DNA of 56,573 nt from an uncultured Oscillospiraceae bacterium (GTDB lineage: Bacteria; Bacillota; Clostridia; Oscillospirales; Oscillospiraceae): NCBI GenBank assembly GCA_934645175.1, contig CAKUDE010000012.1, positions 1-56,573 on the forward strand, in the 5' to 3' direction. Positions 15,665 to 22,446 of the stretch are shown in pieces. Positions within the stretch are counted from its first letter, which is position 1, and each line of letters starts with the position of its first letter. The notes under the pieces are model-generated. The model was given only the letters and a program-made list of their open reading frames with translations. It was not told the origin of the DNA and made no database searches. A program made the translations under genes and the position numbers.

Positions 15665-17248
15665 TTATTCTGCGGGATTGTGGGTGCTTTGCTTTGCAAG
15701 TATTTCTTCAACGGGTTTGAGCCGCAGTAAATCCACAAAGGAATAGGACATCAGCATGAACAGCCGCACGTTCGGGTCGCTCAGATCCGCACCGATGAGC
15801 TGGTCAATTTTTTCCAGCCGCTGGTAAAATGTGTTGCGGTGGATGAAGAGCTGCTTGGCGGTTGCCGTCGCGTTCAGACCGCTGGTCAGATATTCCTGAA
15901 GCGTGGCAAGCAGCTCGGTGCCGTTCGCTCTGTCGTATTGGTACAGCCTCACAAGGCCGGGATGACAAAGATGGCGGCCATTGATCCGGCTGGTGCCATA
16001 GTGCATGAAATAGGGCAGGACATAGTCCTCAAACTTGTAGCACCAGAGATCCGGTGCATACAGATGCCCCATCTCCAGGGCCGCGGCAGCCTGCTTATAG
16101 TAGGAAACGACGGTACTGAAATCGAAGAAAACGTAGCTGATGCCGACGCGAAGCAGATGCTCGCGGAGAAACAGCGTCAATCGCTGTACAAGCGTTTCAC
16201 GCGGAAGCGGAGATTTGTCCAGATTGAACAGTGCGATGATGTGGTCGTCGTGCAGGAAAGCAAAGCTTTGGGAAAAACGGCTCTCAATGTCCGTACACAC
16301 GCTGTGATATACCGAGCTGGCCCGATCCCATCGGTTGATTTCAAAGGCGGCGCAAAGGTAGTGCTCATTATTGAGCCAGCGCATGGAAAGCAGATACTGC
16401 TCCACAACCGCCTGTTCGATCTGTTCGTTTGACAGCAGCTTCTTGACAAACTCCTCAAATCGCAGATTGTGTCCGGAATGGAAGTTTGACTTGCTCAGAA
16501 TGTTGTGAATACCGTGAGCCAGGTATTGCAGTGCATCGTCCGTCAGAGTGCGCAGCGGAGCGGTCAGCTCCGGTACGGCGACGGTGAAAATGGTATTGCT
16601 GCGATTAAAGTGCAGAAAGCGCACGTTATGCGGCAGGTATTCCTCGCTGATGAGAAAGCTGCGGCCAAATTCACCACGCGAGGAGCGCGCACGGATCAAT
16701 TCGATGATCTCCGGCGGGAGCATCCGCTCCTGTGTGCGCGGGTGTAGCGCCCATTCGATGCCGACCGGGAAATCGCACTTGCTCAGGAGACAGAAGTTGC
16801 GGTCAAAGACCAGCACGGGATTGCCGAAGAAATCTTCGCCCAGCGCTATGATCTCCTGAAGCGAGGGGGGCTTTGCCAGCGTCTCGCTCAGCCGCTGCGC
16901 CCAGTTTTGGTAGCTTACGAAAAGCTGGGAAATACGGTTAAAGATCGCATTAAATGGGGGACGCTTTGACGCCGTTTCCAGCACGAGCGCGTCAACTCCG
17001 AGCGACCGCAGCAACGTGTCATCCGTCTGACCGACAACGATCAAACTACTGCGCGGCGGGCAACGAAAGCCCTCGCCAAGCTGTGCGGCAGGCAACACAT
17101 AGCACAGCTCCTCATGCATCGGTTCGTCTTTGGCCCAAAGAGCCGGCGCGCGAAGGTGCGCCTGACGGGCGGAAAAATCATTCGATGCAATGATATGTGC
17201 GCTCTGCATATCCAGCGCGCGGCAAATCGATTCCAAGCTCAGCTCCAT
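15665..17248 (-). CDS. PucR-family transcriptional regulator
   Basis: The 527-residue protein has an N-terminal sensing domain, a middle GGDEF-like CdaR region, and a C-terminal PucR helix-turn-helix (YLTSGLNATATAKQLFIHRN, then TFYQRLEKIDQLIG). ATG 17248 is preferred to an upstream ATG because GGAGG lies seven bases before it. It is the first gene of the corrinoid operon. PucR/CdaR-type regulators are often activators that respond to a small substrate, so this protein probably senses the methyl donor or a product. A palindrome upstream of its promoter is a candidate binding site. Confidence 0.9.
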   Translation of the reverse strand: MELSLESICRALDMQSAHIIASNDFSARQAHLRAPALWAKDEPMHEELCYVLPAAQLGEGFRCPPRSSLIVVGQTDDTLLRSLGVDALVLETASKRPPFNAIFNRISQLFVSYQNWAQRLSETLAKPPSLQEIIALGEDFFGNPVLVFDRNFCLLSKCDFPVGIEWALHPRTQERMLPPEIIELIRARSSRGEFGRSFLISEEYLPHNVRFLHFNRSNTIFTVAVPELTAPLRTLTDDALQYLAHGIHNILSKSNFHSGHNLRFEEFVKKLLSNEQIEQAVVEQYLLSMRWLNNEHYLCAAFEINRWDRASSVYHSVCTDIESRFSQSFAFLHDDHIIALFNLDKSPLPRETLVQRLTLFLREHLLRVGISYVFFDFSTVVSYYKQAAAALEMGHLYAPDLWCYKFEDYVLPYFMHYGTSRINGRHLCHPGLVRLYQYDRANGTELLATLQEYLTSGLNATATAKQLFIHRNTFYQRLEKIDQLIGADLSDPNVRLFMLMSYSFVDLLRLKPVEEILAKQSTHNPAE

Positions 17249-17419
17249 GGGCGCCTCCGTCCGAGTCAAATCGGGAAACGGCACACCGGTTGACAGCCGT
17301 CCCATGCCAATATCATAGCATATCGGCATGTGGGCTTTGTGAATATTCGTGAAATTCTGTCGAAAACCACAGATTCCCAGCGAAAAGGCGGTGGGGCGCT
17401 GCCTCCCTATACCCTATCT

Positions 17420-17464
17420 ATTATAATCCGTACCTGGTTTTCTTCGCTATGTGCAAAGTGCACA
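17420..17464 (-). promoter_or_regulatory. Promoter and palindromic activator site of the corrinoid operon
   Basis: On the minus strand a TATAAT box lies at 17425-17420, but there is no acceptable -35 hexamer 16-18 bases before it. TGTGCA-AAG-TGCACA (17450-17464) is a perfect inverted repeat centred about 35 bases upstream of the -10 box. A good -10, a poor -35 and an upstream palindrome are the usual layout of an activator-dependent promoter. Confidence 0.55.
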
Positions 17465-17512
17465 CAATTTCGGGAAAGCAGCAGAGCAAATTGAATGGAT
17501 CCGTAAGATAAC

Positions 17513-17548
17513 AAAATGCCCGCCTATTTGTCAAACGGCGGACATTTT
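17513..17548 (-). terminator. Terminator after the CBM9-like gene
   Basis: AAAATGCCCGCC (17513-17524) pairs with GGCGGACATTTT (17537-17548) with one wobble. It lies ten bases past the stop codon. A-rich and T-rich flanks on both sides make it plausibly bidirectional. Confidence 0.75.
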
Positions 17549-17557
17549 GCTGCTTTT

Positions 17558-18625
17558 TTAAGGACAGGCGACCTCGCGTGTCAGATAAGTGTAACCGTCA
17601 CTGCGCAGGCAGACCAGCCCGCCTCCCTCGGCGGGGCAGGAAAGCTCAAACAGGCGGGAGGTGATTTCGATTTCGACGGGGAAGTCGGGCAACGCAATAC
17701 CAAGCGCAGCAGGGTCTGCCGTGAAGCGACCGTGTTCTCGCAGATAGGCATATTCGGCGTAGTACAGACGGCGCAGCGCCAGCTTTCGCTGCTCGTTTTC
17801 GGGGACGGGCAGCGGCTTGCCGTCCTCGGTGAAAAAGACGAAGCTCCAGAATTCGGGGCAGTGAATGTCAATCAGACCGGTCGGAGCCCAGACCCAGTTG
17901 TCCTCCGGCAGAGGCTCGCCGTTTTCGCCTGTTCGCTTGACGTATTTTCCGTCGATTACGTCAGTCGTCCAATGGACGCGCGAAAAGTTCATCCGCCAGA
18001 ATTCCCCGGCGCGCGGTGCGTGGCGCGGCGGATAGCAGCGCGGAAGCTCGGGTGGATTCAACTCACGGCTGTAGGTTTCCATCAGCGGCCGGAAGGGCAG
18101 GATGATTTCCACCGACCAGAAGCGGTTATCCGCGGCAGGCTCATTGAGCTTCCCCTCAATATGCACGGCGGTCCTTACCCCCTTGATGTCCCAGCAGCTT
18201 ACGGAGCGGCCGCCGTCACGATACGGTCGGGTGAGCATCAGGTCCCACTGCGTGTTGCGGGCATTCATTTCCAGCTCCAGATAGTCGTGTGTTGTGGAGC
18301 TGGGATCCAGAAAGACTTCAAAATCGTTGTCCAAATAAATGACGCAGTCGCGCTCGGTCAGATTGGCCCAGATTTCGTTGCCTTCCAACAGAGCCGCAAT
18401 GTAGAGGTTTTCGTCGTCCCAGCAGAGCTTCGCACGGGTGCGAAAGCGCGGCGTCGGGAAGTCGCGGCCGGAAATATCGACGAAATCCTCCGTGAAGGGA
18501 ACCTCCTGCCAAAAATCCTTGCGAATATCGCCGTCAAGCGTCAGCTTGCCTTTGGCGCGCGGACAGAAATAAACCGGCGGATCAATGGCGATGCGAGGTG
18601 TGGGAATGTCGGGGTAGTGTTTCAT
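17558..18625 (-). CDS. CBM9/DOMON-like carbohydrate-binding family 9-like protein
   Basis: The 355-residue protein has a beta-rich domain typical of family 9-like binding proteins: KGKLTLDGDIRKDFWQEVPF, then RTRAKLCWDDENLYIAALLE, DNDFEVFLDP and YLELEMNARNTQWD. There is no signal peptide or membrane segment, so it appears cytoplasmic, unusual for a polysaccharide binder. Its ATG overlaps the stop of the transglutaminase-like gene (ATGA), so the two are translated together. The ligand and any enzymatic role are unknown. Confidence 0.8.
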   Translation of the reverse strand: MKHYPDIPTPRIAIDPPVYFCPRAKGKLTLDGDIRKDFWQEVPFTEDFVDISGRDFPTPRFRTRAKLCWDDENLYIAALLEGNEIWANLTERDCVIYLDNDFEVFLDPSSTTHDYLELEMNARNTQWDLMLTRPYRDGGRSVSCWDIKGVRTAVHIEGKLNEPAADNRFWSVEIILPFRPLMETYSRELNPPELPRCYPPRHAPRAGEFWRMNFSRVHWTTDVIDGKYVKRTGENGEPLPEDNWVWAPTGLIDIHCPEFWSFVFFTEDGKPLPVPENEQRKLALRRLYYAEYAYLREHGRFTADPAALGIALPDFPVEIEITSRLFELSCPAEGGGLVCLRSDGYTYLTREVACP

Positions 18626-21087
18626 CGGTCGTCCTCCTCGGCGATGCGCAGAATGCTCAAAAGCCGCTGCGCGGTGCGGATGTTGTAGTTGGCGAAGGCA
18701 AACAGCCCTGTGCCCTTGGCACTGATCGCCGCCGCAAAGGGCAGGCGTTCATCGCCGACGCTCAGTGCGCGGCGCAGCGCAGGCAGCGCAGTTGCATCAC
18801 TTTCCAGAAGCTCCGCCCACGGTTCGCGCAGTACGGTCTGAAGCGTTGCATTGTTGGCGTCGGCGCCCGGCGCGAGCAGAATGCCGGCGCGGCAGTCGCG
18901 GCAGGCATCCCTTACGGCAAGCAGCTCCTGAAGCAGATGCTCCGTCGGCTCCTTGCCCGGCTCCGCCCAAAGCAGCACGCGCTTTACCCCTGCCGATTGT
19001 GCGAGCCAGCGCTTTGCGCTGCCGTCCGGCAGGAAGTCCGTTGCGACGGCGTGCAGCGCGGAGCGTGTTTTGTCTGGCTGACATTGCAGCGTGACCACGC
19101 GGTCGCAAGAGAGATTTACATAATGCATCCATGCGCTGGCGGTGCCGTCGATCTGACGGGTGTTTGTCATTATGCGGTATATTCCCGCAGGAAGCTCCAG
19201 CGTGTCCGTGCCGTCAAGCGTGTAGTCGCCTAACCCGAGACTCACGAAGCGGTCGCCCTCAAAGCGGCCGACGGTGAACTGCTCCTCATAATGCAGAGGA
19301 GATTCGGTATGAAGCGTCAGCCGGAAGGTCTGCGGCGTTTCGCCGGGGGCGGAGGTTTCAATGGATAGCCAGCGGTCGTCTTCCAGCCATTCGACTTCTC
19401 CCGTCAGGGCGTTGCGCCGTGCGGGAATGCCGAAGCAGCGGCAGACCGTGGCAAATACCACGCCGAAGGAGCGCGGAGAGGTCATGCCGCAGCGCAGGCT
19501 GCCTACGGCGGTGGCGTAGAAGTTGCGCATTCCGTATTCCGGCATGAGCGTAAGCCATTCATGCAGCGTATCCAGTACCTCGCGGCCGGAGGCGAAGCCC
19601 TGCGGGAACATTGCGCGGATCGCGCTGCGCTGCGGAACGAGCATTTCGTCGGAGACGCGGGGACAGAGAATGTCGTTTCGATAGATTTCGCCGTCAAAAC
19701 GTCCCCGGTAGGGAAGCGCTGCGGCGAGGCAGTCGCGGAGCATTTCGCAGGTGGCGTCGAGCAGGTCCTTCGGACGCAGGGACGAGAGCAGCTCGGCTTT
19801 CTGCGCGTCGTCAAACTCCGGCGTGGCAAGGAAAGCGGAAAGCTCCGCCTCGTTTCCGCAGGCAGCGGAAAGTACGTCCGGAGCATCGGCAAAGCTCCGC
19901 GTATAGGCGCGTCGGACACGTTCGCAGCGGCGCAGGCGCGCTTCGTGTGCCGCCAGCTCCGCCGCAGACTGCTCGGGCAGCGGGCGCTCCTGCGGCGGGG
20001 TCAGGTCGAAGGCTTCCCCCTGTCCGTCCAGCGCCTCGACGGCCGAGCCCTCCTCCAGCCGGAAATGCAGCGCGGTCGTTTCGCGCAGGTCGGCCTTTTG
20101 CGTCATAAAAACGCCGTCGTGCCAGACCTGCACCATCACATCGCCCCGGCCGAGCATCAGAGAGGTGCGGCCGGCTTCGTCGGTTTTCGCGCTGTGGACG
20201 GAGAACAGCTCGCTGTAGTTCACAAGCTGGAACAGTACCTCCGCGCCCTCGACGGGCGCGCCGTGTTTTGTAACGAGAACATTCAGCTCGGCACACTCGC
20301 CGTAGGTTCCGGTAGCGTTGACCAACGCACGCAGCGGCATCTGCGCCGTGACGCCCTTGTCCAGCAGGCAGCCGTCGCTGCGCGCAGCCACGAGCATTGC
20401 CCGCGATGCGGCGGCGGTAAACCAGCCCTTATTCAGGACAGGCTCCGGCTCACACGCGCCGAGGTAATACCATGCGCCGTCCGCCCAGACCTCGACCCAG
20501 GCGTGATTGTCGTCGCAGTGCGACCAACGGGGCACATAGACCTGCCGTGCAGGCAAACCGACGGCACGCAGCGCGCTGACGAGAAAGACGGATTCTTCGC
20601 CGCAGCGCCCCAGGGCAGCCTTGCAGAAGGTGTCCGGGCAGACGGTGCGGTCGTCCGTGGGAATGTAGGTTCCGTGTTCATAGCACCAGTAGTTGACCTC
20701 CAGCGCCGCTTCCGCCATGGTCTTGCCGTCGATGCGGGGCAGGAGCTCCTGCATCAGCCTTGCGCGGCTGCCGTCGAGATTTTCGTTGTTGATCCGCGCG
20801 GGGAGGACAAAGGTCAGAAACAGCTCCTCGGGGACGGTTTTTGCATAATCGACCGCTTCGTAGGCGGCGAGGCTTGCGCGGACATAGCCGTCAAACAGCG
20901 AAACGGGGTAGCTTACCAGATCATTCACATGGATGCAGGAATAGAGAAATTTCAGGCAGGTGCGGCGGTCGGCGGCCAGCGCGGCGCAGTAGTGCAGGAC
21001 CTCCTCGCGCTGCGCGGGGTAGAGCGCCATATTGCGTGCAAAGGCGTCCTCGACCCGCCGGGTGATCGCTTCGGAAAATTGCATCAT
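18622..21087 (-). CDS. Large transglutaminase-like domain protein
   Basis: About 821 residues, starting at ATG 21087 behind GGAGGAT. An N-terminal helical region precedes a transglutaminase core with Cys162 (GRCGEES), His195 (DDNHAWVEVW) and an acidic residue in LGACEPEP. A beta-sandwich-like part follows. A second, degenerate transglutaminase-like segment (YATAVGSLRCGMTSPRSFGV, then CFGIPARRN) and a C-terminal alpha/beta part with VLLWAEPGKEPTEHLLQELL come last. No signal peptide is seen. It might be a protease or peptidoglycan/protein crosslinking enzyme; the domain alone does not decide. Confidence 0.8.
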   Translation of the reverse strand: MMQFSEAITRRVEDAFARNMALYPAQREEVLHYCAALAADRRTCLKFLYSCIHVNDLVSYPVSLFDGYVRASLAAYEAVDYAKTVPEELFLTFVLPARINNENLDGSRARLMQELLPRIDGKTMAEAALEVNYWCYEHGTYIPTDDRTVCPDTFCKAALGRCGEESVFLVSALRAVGLPARQVYVPRWSHCDDNHAWVEVWADGAWYYLGACEPEPVLNKGWFTAAASRAMLVAARSDGCLLDKGVTAQMPLRALVNATGTYGECAELNVLVTKHGAPVEGAEVLFQLVNYSELFSVHSAKTDEAGRTSLMLGRGDVMVQVWHDGVFMTQKADLRETTALHFRLEEGSAVEALDGQGEAFDLTPPQERPLPEQSAAELAAHEARLRRCERVRRAYTRSFADAPDVLSAACGNEAELSAFLATPEFDDAQKAELLSSLRPKDLLDATCEMLRDCLAAALPYRGRFDGEIYRNDILCPRVSDEMLVPQRSAIRAMFPQGFASGREVLDTLHEWLTLMPEYGMRNFYATAVGSLRCGMTSPRSFGVVFATVCRCFGIPARRNALTGEVEWLEDDRWLSIETSAPGETPQTFRLTLHTESPLHYEEQFTVGRFEGDRFVSLGLGDYTLDGTDTLELPAGIYRIMTNTRQIDGTASAWMHYVNLSCDRVVTLQCQPDKTRSALHAVATDFLPDGSAKRWLAQSAGVKRVLLWAEPGKEPTEHLLQELLAVRDACRDCRAGILLAPGADANNATLQTVLREPWAELLESDATALPALRRALSVGDERLPFAAAISAKGTGLFAFANYNIRTAQRLLSILRIAEEDDR

Positions 21088-21117
21088 CGGATCCTCCGTT
21101 TTATATTGTCTTTGTAT

Positions 21118-21146
21118 AATATAGCACAAACAGACGCCGATGGCAA
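21118..21146 (-). promoter_or_regulatory. Promoter of the transglutaminase-like/CBM9-like pair
   Basis: On the minus strand TTGCCA (21146-21141), a 17-base spacer and TATATT (21123-21118) form a vegetative promoter about 30 bases before the start codon. Confidence 0.7.
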
Positions 21147-21193
21147 GCGCACGGCGGAAATGAAAAACCGTCCGAGCAGCGCTCAGGCGGTTT

Positions 21194-21418
21194 TTATCGA
21201 AAGTCAAACAGTTCGCGCGGCGCAACGCAGAGCACCGTGCAGATACGGAACAGGACGTCCAGGCTGACGCCGATGTTGCCCAGCTCGATGGCGGAAACAT
21301 GGCTGCGGTCGATCTCGACCAGCTCGGCCAGCTGGAGCTGGGTGAGCTTGCGCTTTTTGCGGTAGAGCGCGATGTTCAGCCCCAGCGCTTCATAATAGCT
21401 CTTGTATTCCGCCCTCAT
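21194..21418 (-). CDS. XRE-family (Cro/CI-type) regulator
   Basis: The 74-residue protein consists almost entirely of a helix-turn-helix domain (LGLNIALYRKKRKLTQLQLA, then ELVEIDRSHVSAIELG). The start at 21418 is preceded by GGGAGGGTGAGCGC. It is transcribed away from the pilin gene, and the 78-base gap up to that gene's -35 box holds a perfect 14-bp inverted repeat. It is the natural candidate for the protein that binds there. Effector-free single-domain regulators of this size are usually repressors. Confidence 0.88.
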   Translation of the reverse strand: MRAEYKSYYEALGLNIALYRKKRKLTQLQLAELVEIDRSHVSAIELGNIGVSLDVLFRICTVLCVAPRELFDFR

Positions 21419-21481
21419 GCGCTCACCCTCCCGTTTTTCTTTATTCTACCACGGGCGGCGCACCGAATAAACCTTGCCACA

Positions 21482-21518
21482 CACAGAAAATGACTATTGA
21501 CACAAGTCATTTTCTGTG
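21482..21518. promoter_or_regulatory. Perfect 14-bp inverted repeat over the pilin promoter
   Basis: CACAGAAAATGACT (21482-21495) and its exact complement (21505-21518) flank a 9-base centre that contains the -35 hexamer. As DNA it is a strong operator candidate. As RNA it would not be transcribed, because it lies upstream of the start, so a terminator role is unlikely. Confidence 0.7.
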
Positions 21519-21525
21519 CTATAGT
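21497..21525 (+). promoter_or_regulatory. Consensus sigma-A promoter of the pilin-like gene
   Basis: TTGACA (21497-21502), a 17-base spacer and TATAGT (21520-21525) lie within the inverted repeat, so occupation of the repeat would block RNA polymerase. Confidence 0.8.
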
Positions 21526-21610
21526 AGGTTTACAAACGCTGAACGGCATAACGCAGGGTTTCTCCGGCGCCGCCGGTGAAATACATATTCTACCAAAGGA
21601 GAGTTCCGAA

Positions 21611-22078
21611 ATGAAGAAAACTCGCAAAAAGGGCTTTACCATCGTAGAGCTCGTCATCGTCATCGCAGTCATTGCGATCCTCGCCGCCGTGCTGATTCCG
21701 ACGTTCAGCAATGTGATTGACAAGGCGAAGGACTCCGCCGCACTGTCCGATGCCAAGAATGCCATGACCGCCGACCTGATTCTTGCTGAAGGTGATTACG
21801 CGAATATTCCTGCCGAAGGGACTACCAGTGCAAAGCTGGACAGTGAGGATGCCTACTTTGTTAAGGTGACGCTGACTGCTGGCACTTCGGCTGACGGCTA
21901 TTATACAATTAATGAAGGTGCAGCAACGGCTGCTACGGGAAATGCCGCTGAGAACATAACCTACTACAAGCAGGTTGCCGGAAAGTTCCAGGGCAAGTAT
22001 ACAGAAGGTGTTTACACCTATGGCACATATCAGTTTACCGTCAGCACCGGCAAGTGGACGCCTGTGGAGAACGCTTAA
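21611..22078 (+). CDS. Type IV pilin-like protein
   Basis: The 155-residue protein starts MKKTRKKG, then FTIVELVIVIAVIAILAAVL: the prepilin peptidase site (G before F), Glu5 of the mature protein and the hydrophobic assembly helix. The C-terminal 110 residues form a small, Thr/Ala/Gly-rich globular part ending in FTVSTGKWTPVENA. ATG 21611 follows AAAGGAGAG. It has its own strong promoter. No assembly ATPase, platform protein or prepilin peptidase is in this window, so it must rely on machinery elsewhere, or it is a pseudopilin or released pilin. Confidence 0.88.
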   Translation: MKKTRKKGFTIVELVIVIAVIAILAAVLIPTFSNVIDKAKDSAALSDAKNAMTADLILAEGDYANIPAEGTTSAKLDSEDAYFVKVTLTAGTSADGYYTINEGAATAATGNAAENITYYKQVAGKFQGKYTEGVYTYGTYQFTVSTGKWTPVENA

Positions 22079-22120
22079 CTCACCAACTCTTCTTAAAAAT
22101 AGCTTCATATCCCTGCGCGG

Positions 22121-22145
22121 GCGCCCGGCAAAGCCGGGCGCTTTG
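22121..22145 (+). terminator. Terminator of the pilin-like gene
   Basis: GCGCCCGG (22121-22128), a CAAAG loop and CCGGGCGC (22134-22141) are followed by TTTGCATTTG. Confidence 0.8.
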
Positions 22146-22168
22146 CATTTGCCGCCGCGGCGGTTGTG

Positions 22169-22205
22169 TCATTGCGAGGGCGGCTTTGCCGCCCGTGGCA
22201 ATCTC
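22169..22205 (+). repeat. Dispersed palindromic repeat, copy A
   Basis: TCATTGCGAGG...GTGGCAATCTC enclosing a GGCGG/CCGCC stem. Copies B and C follow within 70 bases, and copy D is a near-exact inverted copy 2.3 kb away. Confidence 0.75.
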
Positions 22206-22222
22206 GTGTGCCCCCTACATTA

Positions 22223-22255
22223 GATTGCCGCGTCGCTTCGCTCCTCGCAATGACA
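22223..22255 (-). repeat. Dispersed palindromic repeat, copy B (inverted, divergent centre)
   Basis: Starts GATTGCC and ends CCTCGCAATGACA, that is, the same ends as copy A in opposite orientation with a different central stem. Confidence 0.7.
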
Positions 22256-22268
22256 TATGCACCAACTG

Positions 22269-22304
22269 TCATTGCGAGGCCACGCCAGTGGCCGTGGCAA
22301 TCTC
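22269..22304 (+). repeat. Dispersed palindromic repeat, copy C
   Basis: TCATTGCGAGGCC...GGCCGTGGCAATCTC: the same ends as copy A, with a GGCCAC-type centre. Confidence 0.75.
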
Positions 22305-22320
22305 AAGCGCCGCACCCAAA

Positions 22321-22345
22321 GGCTCCCCTTGCCACAAGGGGAGCC
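22321..22345. repeat. Short-loop hairpin
   Basis: GGCTCCCCTTG (22321-22331) pairs perfectly with CAAGGGGAGCC (22335-22345) across a 3-base loop and is followed by TTT on the plus strand. It may be a second terminator or another dispersed repeat. Repeats and hairpins account for most of the gap 22079-22446. Confidence 0.6.
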
Positions 22346-22364
22346 TTTCCACCGTATAGCAGCG

Positions 22365-22396
22365 CAAAAAAGCGCGGGGCGGCAATGCCGCCCCGC
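22365..22396 (-). terminator. Terminator of the large pilin-like gene
   Basis: GCGGGGCGGC (22374-22383) pairs perfectly with 22387-22396. On the minus strand the stem is followed by a run of six T (22370-22365). It lies about 50 bases past the stop. Confidence 0.85.
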
Positions 22397-22446
22397 GGGG
22401 GGATTCACCATGCTATTTGACAACGTGTACTTCAAAGCAGAGGAAA

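Noticed and set aside
19561..21267. A 568-codon plus-strand frame opposite the transglutaminase-like gene
   Set aside because: No start signal and no recognisable protein; the minus-strand gene has a ribosome binding site, promoter and catalytic motifs.
22169..22304. Possible CRISPR array from repeated TCATTGCGAGG units
   Set aside because: Units are in both orientations, unevenly spaced and internally palindromic with variable centres, and there are no cas genes. They are dispersed repeats.
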